Origin: Candidatus Poribacteria bacterium
Lineage (GTDB): Bacteria; Poribacteria; WGA-4E; WGA-3G
Reading direction: 5' to 3'
Assembly (NCBI GenBank): GCA_958295815.1
Contig: OY282374.1
Span: 3,070,856 to 3,134,855 of the forward strand
Length of the DNA: 64,000 nt
Of the stretch, positions 51,977 through 60,298 are shown piece after piece. The position numbers were made by a program, and so were the translations under genes. The notes under the pieces are model-generated. The model worked only from the letters and a program-made list of their open reading frames with translations, had not been told where the DNA came from and searched no databases. How positions within the stretch are numbered: position 1 is the first letter of the stretch; the number at the start of each line of letters is the position of its first letter.

Positions 51977-52459
51977 ATGACTCGATTAAACTTAGTGTTA
52001 ATCTTCGTAGCATATACGGTTATATCAGTTGGTTCTGCTTTGGCACAGAATGGTCTGCCAGATCTGGGTGGCACCGTTCGCGGACAAATTACGGATACAA
52101 CGGAAACACAGGATCCAATTGAAGGCGTTAACGTCGTAATTGTTGCTGTGGATGGCACGGAATATACAACCACATCAGATATCAACGGAGACTACGAACG
52201 CTCTGGCATTCCAGCAGGCAGATACCTCATAAGTATCTACAAAGAAGGATACGGTGATCGACTTGGTAAACCCGTTACAATCGTTAATGGCGGAGATCAC
52301 TACGTCCCACTCAAAATGACAAAAAAAGACAATATCTCCACCTTTATCAGAGGATTCGGATTTCTATTTTGGATCATTTTCTTTTGTGCTATTACAGCCT
52401 TGTTAACCTACCTATTCACAAAAAGAGCGATGACCCAAAAATTTGAATCCAATCGGTGA
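51977..52459 (+). CDS. Exported carboxypeptidase-regulatory-like domain protein with C-terminal membrane helix
   Basis: 160 residues. Signal peptide (MTRLNLVLIFVAYTVISVGS), a CarboxypepD_reg beta-sandwich (about 28-118: VRGQITDTTETQDPIEGVNV, TTSDINGDYERSGIPAGRYL), then one membrane helix (about 125-148) and a short basic tail. Likely displayed outside the inner membrane with its C terminus inside. Binding role is inferred. Confidence 0.8.
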   Translation: MTRLNLVLIFVAYTVISVGSALAQNGLPDLGGTVRGQITDTTETQDPIEGVNVVIVAVDGTEYTTTSDINGDYERSGIPAGRYLISIYKEGYGDRLGKPVTIVNGGDHYVPLKMTKKDNISTFIRGFGFLFWIIFFCAITALLTYLFTKRAMTQKFESNR

Positions 52460-52530
52460 GGGTAGGAGAGAACTCCAAATTTTGCCCATATGTGACAAAA
52501 TATGTCTTTGCTTTACATTTCCCGACGCTT

Positions 52531-52600
52531 AACTTATAACCCACAACCCACAACCCTTACACTGACCGCCAACCACCAACAACTAATAACCAATAACCAT
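52531..52600. repeat. Long degenerate heptamer array before the DUF1326 gene
   Basis: About ten seven-base units, such as AACTTAT, AACCCAC twice, GCCAACC, ACTAATA and ACCAATA. It ends about eight bases before the -35 of the promoter at 52608. Confidence 0.55.
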
Positions 52601-52607
52601 AAAATAC

Positions 52608-52637
52608 TTGCTTTTTTAATTAACTTTAAGGTATAAT
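52608..52637 (+). promoter_or_regulatory. sigma70-type promoter of the DUF1326 gene
   Basis: TTGCTT, 18-bp spacer, TATAAT. The leader would be about 70 nt. Confidence 0.6.
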
Positions 52638-52715
52638 ATGGTCTTAAAGTCAAACAGGTATAGTGTTACTATTACGTCTATTAGGTGAATCTAAAAACAA
52701 AAGGGAGAGATCAAG

Positions 52716-53369
52716 ATGAAAAGCATCTCTGTTTTAACAACACTCGCACTAATCTTGATGGCGGGTTTCGCCTTTGCGACTGAAACCCCAACCGTACAAG
52801 GTGAATACATTGAAGCAAGATCCGCGAGTGTCTATGTCGGGGCATGCCACTTCGGTGCCGAATATGTAGAAGGTGGCAAAGAGGCAACCCTCGTCTGGAA
52901 CATCCAACATGGCAGTTGGAACAACGTTTCGCTTGGCGGCTTAACCGTTGTTGCCGTTATCAGCGCGAAAAGCAACTTGGATATCGATACCACAACCCGT
53001 AAGAGCGTATTGTACCTCGACCCAAGCACAACAGCAGATCAACGTGCTGCAATCAGCGATCTGTTCACAACCAAGCAGACTGACGTTCTGGGTGAAATTG
53101 TTGCGACACAAACCGCTGTTATTGAATTCACGAAAAAGGACACCAAGTATGATGTAACAGTCGGTAATGTCCTCGCGCTATCTGCCAATCGCTATCCGTG
53201 CGTGAACTGCACACAGCCACACCAAATCTGGTATAAACCGCTGACGGCGATCCAGAACGCCATCGTCGGTAAATCTGAAACCTACCGGTATAAAGATTCC
53301 CACCTTCCCGTGATGTGGCAACAAAGCGGCACAGCGAACAACGTCTTTGTTGGCAGTTTTTCGATGTAA
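52716..53369 (+). CDS. Exported DUF1326-family protein
   Basis: 217 residues, ATG after GGGAGAG. Signal peptide MKSISVLTTLALILMAGFAF, then a DUF1326 domain: GEYIEARSASVYVGACHFGAEYV, VWNIQHGSWN, FTTKQTDVLGEI. Cysteines at GACHF and YPCVNC could form a disulphide or bind metal. The family has no established function. It has its own promoter and a strong downstream hairpin. Confidence 0.8.
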   Translation: MKSISVLTTLALILMAGFAFATETPTVQGEYIEARSASVYVGACHFGAEYVEGGKEATLVWNIQHGSWNNVSLGGLTVVAVISAKSNLDIDTTTRKSVLYLDPSTTADQRAAISDLFTTKQTDVLGEIVATQTAVIEFTKKDTKYDVTVGNVLALSANRYPCVNCTQPHQIWYKPLTAIQNAIVGKSETYRYKDSHLPVMWQQSGTANNVFVGSFSM

Positions 53370-53376
53370 CCCATCA

Positions 53377-53411
53377 GTGTCTGTAGTTGCTTAACGTGCA
53401 GCTACAGACAC
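53377..53411 (+). terminator. Long hairpin downstream of the DUF1326 gene
   Basis: A 14-bp stem with one T-G pair (GTGTCTGTAG-T-TGC with GCA-G-CTACAGACAC) and a 7-nt loop, eight bases after the stop. It lacks a T run. Confidence 0.55.
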
Positions 53412-53447
53412 CACTTACGCCTTGATTCTACTTGCAACGATTGTGAT

Positions 53448-53711
53448 TTGATAGGTATTAATACTAAAGAGTTGAAGTCGACCCAATACTTCCTAAAAAT
53501 GCGTGAAAAGCCGGATCGACGCAGAATAAAGATTGAATGGATCGCAGATACTATTGAGAATCCTATTCATACAGAAGTGCAGTCAGATGGTAGAATAAGA
53601 AAGTGGAAGAAAATTGAAGAAGAGGATAAGTTTCTCAGAGTCATTTTGCTTGAAGATGGAGAAACAGTCCATAATGCCTTCTTTGATAGGAGTTTTAAGG
53701 GAGCGTTCTAG
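53448..53711 (+). CDS. DUF4258-like small protein, possible toxin of a pair with DUF2283
   Basis: 87 residues. The core YFLKMREKPDRRRIKIEW, QSDGRIRKWKKI and RVILLEDGETVHNAFFDRSF is typical of the DUF4258-type proteins that often precede DUF2283 genes. The start is uncertain: the TTG at 53448 keeps the conserved N-terminal helix, while an ATG at 53499 would cut it. The stop overlaps the next gene start. The toxin-antitoxin role is inferred only from this recurring pairing. Confidence 0.65.
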   Translation: MIGINTKELKSTQYFLKMREKPDRRRIKIEWIADTIENPIHTEVQSDGRIRKWKKIEEEDKFLRVILLEDGETVHNAFFDRSFKGAF

Positions 53712-53950
53712 TGAAAGTGACGTATTTCCATGACACCGACACGGCATTAATCGAATTTTCAACACGTGCCGTTGTCGAAACAAAGGAAATTAGCGAAAAT
53801 ATTTACATTGATGTGGATGCTTCAGGCAATCCAGTCTCAATGACCATTGAGCACGCTGAGCAAAACACCAATTTACCCAATTTGTCTTACGTGCCAATAG
53901 GCTATACGGTTTCTAATCAATTTTTAGTTGAGAAAGCAGATAACCACTGA
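53711..53950 (+). CDS. DUF2283-family protein
   Basis: 79 residues, GTG start that shares its first base with the upstream stop. Signatures: FHDTDTALIEFS, ETKEISENIYIDVDASGNPVSMTIEHA. The family is small, cytosolic and of unknown function, often beside a DUF4258 partner as here. Confidence 0.85.
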   Translation: MKVTYFHDTDTALIEFSTRAVVETKEISENIYIDVDASGNPVSMTIEHAEQNTNLPNLSYVPIGYTVSNQFLVEKADNH

Positions 53951-54110
53951 TAAGCGCATTTCCTTGAAAAAGGCGAAGTAGAAACCGTGCCGGTCTTCCA
54001 TACTGAAATTTCCAATCCCTTTATTGCTTTCCCACTGCTTACTGATAGTATCTTTCGTCGCCATCTCTAATCCTGCAAGTCTTGAATAAAAATCAGGGAT
54101 AGGAGAATAA

Positions 54111-54968
54111 GTGAACACACCTACGACATCCGAGGAGCGCAAATTTAGACTGACGCCTGAAGAACGCTCCTCTTGGGACGAGAACGGATACTTCGTCCGG
54201 CACGACGTTTTTACTGAAGAAGAAAACGACCTTTTAACGCAAGTCGCCGATGACATTGCTCTCGGAAAAATACCCTTTCCAGATCATCGTATCTTTCAAA
54301 GCGCTTTAGTCAGAGACGGTAAGGTTGAAGCATCGGGTATCTATGCGATGCACAGTATCCATCAAATGAATCTTTATTCTCCTGAATTTCTCGAACGTAC
54401 ACGTGATCCGCGTCTAACTGACCCCGTTGTTGACATACTCGGTCCAGATCTCCTCGGTCTCAATAGCCTTTATATTTGGAAACCGCCAAAAATCGGTTTA
54501 GGATTCCCATGGCATCAAGATAGATGGTATACGCGTCCTCAGTTTAAAACCGAAACTACAGTTGGAACGTGGACTGCGATTGATCCTTCGGATATAGAGA
54601 ATGGGTGTCTGTACGTTATCCCAGGTAGCCACAAAATCGGTATTCTTGAGCATGTTGAACTTGAAGGTTCACAACAACAAGAGTTTAAACAGGCAGAAGG
54701 TGCGAGGGACGAGGATGGTGTCGCCGTTGAAATACCACCGGGCAGTGTCATTTTCTTTGACAACCGAATCCTTCATAAGAGTACGGATAACAAAACTGAA
54801 CGCTTTCGACGGTCTAACATCGCACATTACATGAGTGCAAAGGCAGAACGTGTTCAGCATAAGAATGTAAAGCATATACGTCCAGTCATGTGGGTTCGAG
54901 GTAAAATATATCCAACGCTGTCTAATGAAGTCTACCGTGATGTTTTACCTTTTTCAGAATCCGAATAG
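54111..54968 (+). CDS. Phytanoyl-CoA dioxygenase (PhyH) family protein, copy 1
   Basis: 285 residues, GTG start. It begins with the conserved EERKFRLTPEERSSWDENGY shared by three paralogues. Fe(II) ligands: HxD in FPWHQDRWY (about 134-136) and distal His in ILHKSTDN, with the 2-oxoglutarate-binding Arg in RFRRSN. Substrate unknown; the family hydroxylates a range of metabolites. Paralogues follow at 54990 and 56923. Confidence 0.9.
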   Translation: MNTPTTSEERKFRLTPEERSSWDENGYFVRHDVFTEEENDLLTQVADDIALGKIPFPDHRIFQSALVRDGKVEASGIYAMHSIHQMNLYSPEFLERTRDPRLTDPVVDILGPDLLGLNSLYIWKPPKIGLGFPWHQDRWYTRPQFKTETTVGTWTAIDPSDIENGCLYVIPGSHKIGILEHVELEGSQQQEFKQAEGARDEDGVAVEIPPGSVIFFDNRILHKSTDNKTERFRRSNIAHYMSAKAERVQHKNVKHIRPVMWVRGKIYPTLSNEVYRDVLPFSESE

Positions 54969-54989
54969 AACTTATCAGTAGGAGCATGA

Positions 54990-55838
54990 ATGACCACAAA
55001 TACAACATCTGAAGAACGGAAGTTTCGGTTGACTCCTGAAGAACGATCTTCTTGGGAGGAAAACGGATACTTTGTCCGCCTTAACGTTTTCACAAAAGAA
55101 GAAAACGACATCTTAGCGCAAATCGCTGATGACATTGTTGATGGAAAACGTCCCTTCCCGGACTATCATGTCTTTCAAAACGCTTTAGTCAGAGACGGTA
55201 AAGTCGAAGCACAAGGCATCTACGCGATGCACAATATCCAATATGTGAGTTGTAATTGCCCAGAATTCCTTGCGCGGACGCGGGACTCGCGTCTAACCGA
55301 CCCCGCTGTTGACATCCTCGGTCCAGATCTCCTCGGTCTCAACAATCTCTATATTTGGAAACCGCCAAAAATCGGTTTAGGTTTCCCGTGGCATCAAGAT
55401 AAATGGTATTTTAACCATCAATATAAAACCGGAACGACAGTCGCGACATGGTCTGCTATTGATGCAGCTGATAAAGAAAATGGTTGTTTGTACGTTATAC
55501 CCGGCAGCCATAAGCATGGCGTTCGTGAACATAAGGAACTTGGAGGTCCACAACAAGGAGAGTTTAAACAGGCACAAGGTGCTCGTGATGAAGATGGTGT
55601 TGCTGTAGAGGTCCCTGCTGGAGCTGTAATCTGGTTTAATAGCCAAGTCCTCCATAAAAGCACTGATAACCACAGTTCACGTTTTAGACGTGCTAACATC
55701 GCACATTATATCAGTGCAAAAGCAGAATGGACACGTCCTGAGGCTGTCAATAATAAACGACCTCCCATGTGGATTCGTGGTAAAACCTACCCGGGTATGG
55801 CAGATGAAGTTCAACATGACGTTATACCAATTCTATGA
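54990..55838 (+). CDS. Phytanoyl-CoA dioxygenase (PhyH) family protein, copy 2
   Basis: 282 residues, ATG after AGGAGC, 21 bases after copy 1. It keeps FPWHQDKWYF, LHKSTDN and FRRANIAHY, so all iron and 2-oxoglutarate ligands are present. Differences from copy 1 lie mainly in loops (residues 55-75, 165-200), which in this family set substrate range. Confidence 0.9.
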   Translation: MTTNTTSEERKFRLTPEERSSWEENGYFVRLNVFTKEENDILAQIADDIVDGKRPFPDYHVFQNALVRDGKVEAQGIYAMHNIQYVSCNCPEFLARTRDSRLTDPAVDILGPDLLGLNNLYIWKPPKIGLGFPWHQDKWYFNHQYKTGTTVATWSAIDAADKENGCLYVIPGSHKHGVREHKELGGPQQGEFKQAQGARDEDGVAVEVPAGAVIWFNSQVLHKSTDNHSSRFRRANIAHYISAKAEWTRPEAVNNKRPPMWIRGKTYPGMADEVQHDVIPIL

Positions 55839-55868
55839 TCCGATTGACTACCAACGAAAGGCACTATC

Positions 55869-56915
55869 ATGGAACTACGACTGACTGCCATCTATGTCTT
55901 GTTTCTTTTCCTTCTGTCATCTTCCGAGGCAACCGTTCCTTCACGATACGCGAAGCAATCCGTTGAATGGTTCCAGAGCGAGGAGGGTCGCCGTATTGCC
56001 GACAACGTCCTCTCTTGGCAGACGCCGCACGGCGGTTGGCCCAAGGGTAGAGACACCGCATCTGAACCGTTTGGTGGTAAAAGCGAGGATCTGCATGCAA
56101 CGTTTGACAATAGCGCGACCATCGGCGAACTACGATTTCTTGCCCGTGCGTTTCGTGCGACAAACGAACCCCGCTACCAGCAAGCATTTCTCAAAGGGCT
56201 TTCTCATATCCTTGAAGCGCAATACCCGAACGGCGGGTGGCCACAGTTTTATCCGCTAAGCAAAGGATACCAGCGTCACATTACGTTCAATGACAATGCT
56301 ATGGTCCGCATTCTCGAACTTCTCCGAGATCTCTCTGAATCTTCCGACTATCAGTTCCTGAAAACGGATCACCGCACTAAGGCTGAAGCTGCTGTAATCA
56401 AAGGCATTGACTGTATCCTACGTACGCAAATCAAGCAGAACGGCAAACTCACGGTCTGGTGTGCGCAGCACGACGAAAAAACACTTGAGCCTGCGTGGGC
56501 ACGTTCCTATGAGCCACCGTCGCTCTCAGGTGCCGAAAGTGTCGGTGTTGTGCGATTCCTGATGTCAGTCGAAGAGCCCACGCCAGAGATCATCGCCGCT
56601 GTCGAAGGATCCGTCAAGTGGTTCAGGAGCGTCGCTATCAACGGCATGCGTCTTGACAAGTTCACCGACGCAGAAGGGCAGAACGATAGGCGGGTCGTAG
56701 CGGATCCCGACGCAGGACCGCTCTGGGCGCGTTTCTACGAGATTGGCAGCAACCGTCCAATCTTTCTCGACCGCGACTCGGTAGTCCGTTACTCGTTTTC
56801 AGAGATCGGGCAGGAACGCCGCACCGGATATGCCTACTACGGTGGTTGGGGCACCAGGCTCCTCACAGATGATTACCCACGATGGAAAGAAAAGCACAAG
56901 TTCCCAAAGGAATGA
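55869..56915 (+). CDS. Exported PL10-family pectate lyase
   Basis: 348 residues. Signal peptide (MELRLTAIYVLFLFLLSSSE), then a (alpha/alpha)3 barrel domain with ILSWQTPHGGWPKGRD-like, FDNSATIGELRFLARAF, YPNGGWPQFYPLSKGY and DNAMVRILELL. Family 10 lyases cleave polygalacturonate by beta-elimination with calcium and a catalytic Arg; the exact Arg cannot be fixed here. It sits between PhyH copies 2 and 3 and starts 30 bases after copy 2. Confidence 0.9.
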   Translation: MELRLTAIYVLFLFLLSSSEATVPSRYAKQSVEWFQSEEGRRIADNVLSWQTPHGGWPKGRDTASEPFGGKSEDLHATFDNSATIGELRFLARAFRATNEPRYQQAFLKGLSHILEAQYPNGGWPQFYPLSKGYQRHITFNDNAMVRILELLRDLSESSDYQFLKTDHRTKAEAAVIKGIDCILRTQIKQNGKLTVWCAQHDEKTLEPAWARSYEPPSLSGAESVGVVRFLMSVEEPTPEIIAAVEGSVKWFRSVAINGMRLDKFTDAEGQNDRRVVADPDAGPLWARFYEIGSNRPIFLDRDSVVRYSFSEIGQERRTGYAYYGGWGTRLLTDDYPRWKEKHKFPKE

Positions 56916-56922
56916 CCGACTA

Positions 56923-57786
56923 ATGGATACAAATACAACACCCGAAGAACGGAAATTTAGACTAACCGCTGAAGAACGATCCTCTTGGGACGAAAATGGA
57001 TACTTTATCCGTTACGACGTTTTCAGTAAAGAAGAGAACGATTTTTTGGCACAGATCGCAGATGACATCGCCACCGGAAAACGTCCGTTCCGTGCGCAAA
57101 ATATCCACCAGAATGCATTCGTGAGAGACGGAAAAACTGAAGCGTCGGGTACCTACGCGATGCACTGTATTCATCATATAAATAATTATTCTCCTGAGTT
57201 CCTTGAACGTACCCGCGATCCACGTCTCACCGATCCCGTCGTTGACTTAATAGGTCCAAATATCCTCGGTCTCAACAATCTCTATATCTGGAAACCGCCG
57301 CAGATCGGACTCGGTTTTCCATGGCATCAAGATAGATGGTATTTCAACAGGCAGTATAAGACAGACAAGACCGTCGGCACGTGGAGTGCAATTGATACGT
57401 CAGATTTAGAAAATGGGTGTCTCTACGTTATTCCGGGTAGTCACAAGGACGGCGTACTTGAGCATGAGGATCTTGAAGGTTCACAGCAGAGCGAGTTTAA
57501 GATAGCACGCGATGCCAGAGACGAAGATGGTGTCGCTATTGAAGCACCTCCGGGAGCGGTCGTTTGGTTCAACAACCAACTCCTCCATAAGAGCACTGAC
57601 AATCACAGCGACCGCTTTCGCCGATGTAATGTTGCCCATTATATCAGTGCGAATGCAGAACGGGTTCCAAATAAGAATGTAAAGAATATGCGTCCAGTCA
57701 TGTGGGTTCGCGGTGATGCATACTCAGAAAAGATGGAACCTGTATATAGTGACGTGCTACCTTTTCCAGCGCGTAGGTTGAGTTGA
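56923..57786 (+). CDS. Phytanoyl-CoA dioxygenase (PhyH) family protein, copy 3
   Basis: 287 residues from the ATG at 56923 (AAAGGAA upstream; the longer frame overlaps the lyase gene). It has FPWHQDRWYF, LLHKSTDNHSDRFRR and the shared EERKFRLTAEERSSWDENGY start. Separation from copies 1 and 2 by the pectate lyase gene suggests that the lyase entered after the duplication or that the cluster is being rearranged. Confidence 0.9.
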   Translation: MDTNTTPEERKFRLTAEERSSWDENGYFIRYDVFSKEENDFLAQIADDIATGKRPFRAQNIHQNAFVRDGKTEASGTYAMHCIHHINNYSPEFLERTRDPRLTDPVVDLIGPNILGLNNLYIWKPPQIGLGFPWHQDRWYFNRQYKTDKTVGTWSAIDTSDLENGCLYVIPGSHKDGVLEHEDLEGSQQSEFKIARDARDEDGVAIEAPPGAVVWFNNQLLHKSTDNHSDRFRRCNVAHYISANAERVPNKNVKNMRPVMWVRGDAYSEKMEPVYSDVLPFPARRLS

Positions 57787-57817
57787 ACGTGAATCTACAT
57801 AAAGTCGAGGGCAGAAA

Positions 57818-57994
57818 ATGATTTCAAAATTCATCAAGGAGCCTGAAATTACACAAGTGCGAGTGAACCGAACCCATTACCTGACCTGCCAAGCCCCTGA
57901 TTTCCCGGAATGCACGGCAATTGTCGAATGTCCGTTCTCTGACGATCCACTCAGGCGACTACACAGGTGGATGGAGTTACCGGATGGCAGTTGA
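57818..57994 (+). CDS. Small protein of unknown function (58 residues)
   Basis: Below the usual length cut-off but with a GAGGG site eight bases before the ATG and codon use like its neighbours. The product has four Cys (TCQAP, ECTA, ECPF) and ends RRLHRWMELPDGS. It could be a real small protein or a relic of a longer gene. It lies 31 bases after PhyH copy 3. Confidence 0.45.
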   Translation: MISKFIKEPEITQVRVNRTHYLTCQAPDFPECTAIVECPFSDDPLRRLHRWMELPDGS

Positions 57995-58711
57995 CAATAC
58001 TACCAACGATCTCCAATTTAGTCCTAACCCAGATTAAACACCCTATCCAATAGGTGCGGTTTTTCTACCGTACCTATGGAGAACAATTTCAATTAATAAA
58101 TAAATTTGATTTTTTAAATCATATATGTTATCGTATATATCGTATTATTATTGCTTTGAAACAGATTTAAACCAACAAAACCGCCCTAAAAATTAACAAA
58201 AAGTTAACAACGAAAAACAACCCAAAATTGCATTTTTTGAACAATTAAAAACAACCCAATATCATCAAGTGCCACCATCCCACGTATCCATTAGCTTCAT
58301 AGGACTTCGAGATAGGACTCGTTCAGAAAAAAAATGTCCAATTGTTCAAAAAATTCCAAAAATCCAAAATTTCAGAATGTCGTAAACCTACGTAAACACT
58401 GGCGGAAAAGCCTCTCAAATTCGTAATAAGTGATTTTGAACAATTGCATGAACAATTTTGAACATTTTTCTCATAGTGGCAACGCGACAGACACAGATTA
58501 CCGCAATAAATTCAGTGATTACCTTAGTTCAGAGCCCATCGCGCCGCAAATAGAAAAAATGAACCTATAACAATTGTTCATGAATGTTCATGAAATTTCA
58601 GGCAATGTTCATGAAATGTTCAAAAAATCCGAAAATTTTTACCTGAAAATATAGAGACACTGATTGGACGGAAAAAATTAACATTTAGGTAAATTATTGG
58701 GAGAAGGAGCT
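57995..58711. other. AT-rich non-coding region with iterated TGAACAATT/TGTTCATGAA elements
   Basis: No gene fits. It opens with a hairpin (58050-58077, ATAGGTGCGGT with ACCGTACCTAT). AT-rich DNA follows, with AAAACAACCCAA twice (about 58214, 58249). TGAACAATT or its complement recurs near 58237, 58352, 58434, 58449 and 58570. TGTTCATGAA or GTTCATGAAA is repeated near 58575-58620. The density rises towards the PhnY-like start, suggesting regulator sites or an iteron-like array. Confidence 0.6.
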
Positions 58712-59500
58712 ATGTCTAATCACCTCAATCCGCAGCTACACCAAGATTGGAAAACGAACGGCTACCTTAAAGTTCCTGGCTTTTTCTCTCAGGAAGAGGT
58801 AGATGCTTTACAGAAATGGGTCTCTGAAATTTCGTGCTGGAAATCGACCCCGGACAAATGGATGCATCATTATGAATCCACACCTGATGGGCCGCGACTC
58901 TCCCGTTCAGAAAATTTCGTGCCGTACCACACTGGTATGAAGGCTACCGTAACCGGTGGGAAGGTGTTAAACATTGTATCCGAATTGATGAATCAACCCG
59001 CAGTCCTCTACAAAGAGAAAATCAATTACAAATATCCGGGCGGAGGCGGCTATGCTGCCCATCAAGACGCGCCTGCCTACGAGTTCGTCGACTACCATGT
59101 TACCTGCCTAATTTCCGTGGATCCAGCGACACCGGAAAGTGGTTGCCTCTATTTCGCGTCGGGTAGACATCAAGAAGGATTCATCGCACTGGACGAAAAG
59201 GGCTGTGTCGCTCCCGAAACCGCCTCGACGATGGAGTGGGTCGCAGTACCCACAGACCCCGGGGATATTCTCCTTTTCGGTTCCTACATCCCCCACAAGA
59301 GTCCAGCCAATACGTCTAACCAACCGAGAAGAATCATTTATCTGACCTACAACGCCAGATCTCAAGGCGATTGGCGTGAGCAGTATTACACCGACAAACG
59401 ACAGGCTTTCTCAGAATACGCAAAAGAAGGCTCAAACCGAGACAAACAAATTAGCAAAATAGCACATTTTCGAGGAAAGGTAGTGAATCATGACTTTTGA
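58712..59500 (+). CDS. PhnY-like Fe(II)/2-oxoglutarate dioxygenase
   Basis: 262 residues from the ATG at 58712 after AAGGAG. Fold ligands: HxD His117/Asp119 in AAHQDAPAY, His195 in IPHKSP, Arg207 in PRRIIYLTY. The N-terminal segment KWMHHYE resembles the substrate loop of PhnY/TmpA, which hydroxylate 2-aminoethylphosphonate-type compounds. Its last bases overlap an HD protein of the PhnZ type, the known partner. Phosphonate as substrate is inferred from this pairing. Confidence 0.82.
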   Translation: MSNHLNPQLHQDWKTNGYLKVPGFFSQEEVDALQKWVSEISCWKSTPDKWMHHYESTPDGPRLSRSENFVPYHTGMKATVTGGKVLNIVSELMNQPAVLYKEKINYKYPGGGGYAAHQDAPAYEFVDYHVTCLISVDPATPESGCLYFASGRHQEGFIALDEKGCVAPETASTMEWVAVPTDPGDILLFGSYIPHKSPANTSNQPRRIIYLTYNARSQGDWREQYYTDKRQAFSEYAKEGSNRDKQISKIAHFRGKVVNHDF

Positions 59501-60122
59501 TAGCGAATCCCAGATTTCAAGCGACATTGAAAAGTACATTGACCCGCAGCTCGCGCAGGGAATGCGAAACGCGACAGCGGAACAAAAGATTGACACACTC
59601 TTTAATTACATGGAAGACAAAGGACAATCGTTCTACGACGAGGTAGTGACACAGTTAGAGCACGCACTTCAATGTGCTGCGCTTGCAAAACAGAAGAACG
59701 CAAGCCCCACACTGATTACGGGCGCACTACTCCACGACGTCGGGCATATTATCTTAGATGAACACAGTGCCCGCGAAGCTTTCTTGGATACTGATCTGAG
59801 TCATGAAGAGGTCGGCGCTCAATATCTGAGACCCTTTTTCCCCGAAGCTGTCACAACGCCGGTCCGACTTCATGTTCCAGCGAAAAGGTATCTCTGTACA
59901 ACCGATGCCTCTTATTGGGACGGGCTATCCGAAGCCTCAAAGAGGAGTCTCAAACTTCAGGGTGGTAACATGTCAGACGAGGAGCGGGAGGCATTTGAAC
60001 AAATTCCCTATTTCGAGGATGCGCTCATGCTACGGCGATGGGACGATCTGGCTAAAGTAAAAGGATTAGATATACCAGGATTGGACACCTACCGAGACGT
60101 GGTGCAACAGTGCTTATCATAA
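59490..60122 (+). CDS. PhnZ-like HD-domain diiron oxygenase
   Basis: 210 residues. The HD ligand set is complete: His58 (QLEHALQ), His82-Asp83 (LLHDVGH), His105 (SHEEVGA), His128 (RLHVPAKRYL) and Asp185 (RRWDD). Tyr49/Glu51 precede the first His as in PhnZ, where they help hold substrate. Known PhnZ/TmpB enzymes cleave the C-P bond of hydroxylated aminophosphonates with a mixed-valent diiron centre. The overlap of 11 bases with the PhnY-like gene supports a two-step oxidative pathway. Confidence 0.85.
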   Translation: MTFDSESQISSDIEKYIDPQLAQGMRNATAEQKIDTLFNYMEDKGQSFYDEVVTQLEHALQCAALAKQKNASPTLITGALLHDVGHIILDEHSAREAFLDTDLSHEEVGAQYLRPFFPEAVTTPVRLHVPAKRYLCTTDASYWDGLSEASKRSLKLQGGNMSDEEREAFEQIPYFEDALMLRRWDDLAKVKGLDIPGLDTYRDVVQQCLS

Positions 60123-60155
60123 AATCCAAGATAAGGTTCGCACAACCTACCTGGT

Positions 60156-60271
60156 AGGTGAGGTTTCCTAACCGCACTAAAATTCATGGGGAATAATATC
60201 TTCTTCTGTATGAGGGATCTCCGAATCCCGACTGTTACATCTTCTGTATGAGGGATCTCCGAATCCCGACT
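60156..60271. repeat. Cluster of hairpin repeats of two kinds
   Basis: GGTGAGGTTTCCTAACCGCAC at about 60156-60177, then two 31-base direct copies of CTTCTGTATGAGGGATCTCC... at 60203 and 60241 that contain GGGAT-CTCCGA-ATCCC. The second copy ends about 28 bases before the next start codon. Confidence 0.8.
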
Positions 60272-60298
60272 CTTATAAAAATCGTAAAGGAACAAAAA

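Noticed and set aside
57995..58711. Chromosomal replication origin
   Set aside because: AT-rich and repeat-bearing, but no DnaA boxes, dnaA, dnaN or gidA-type genes are near.
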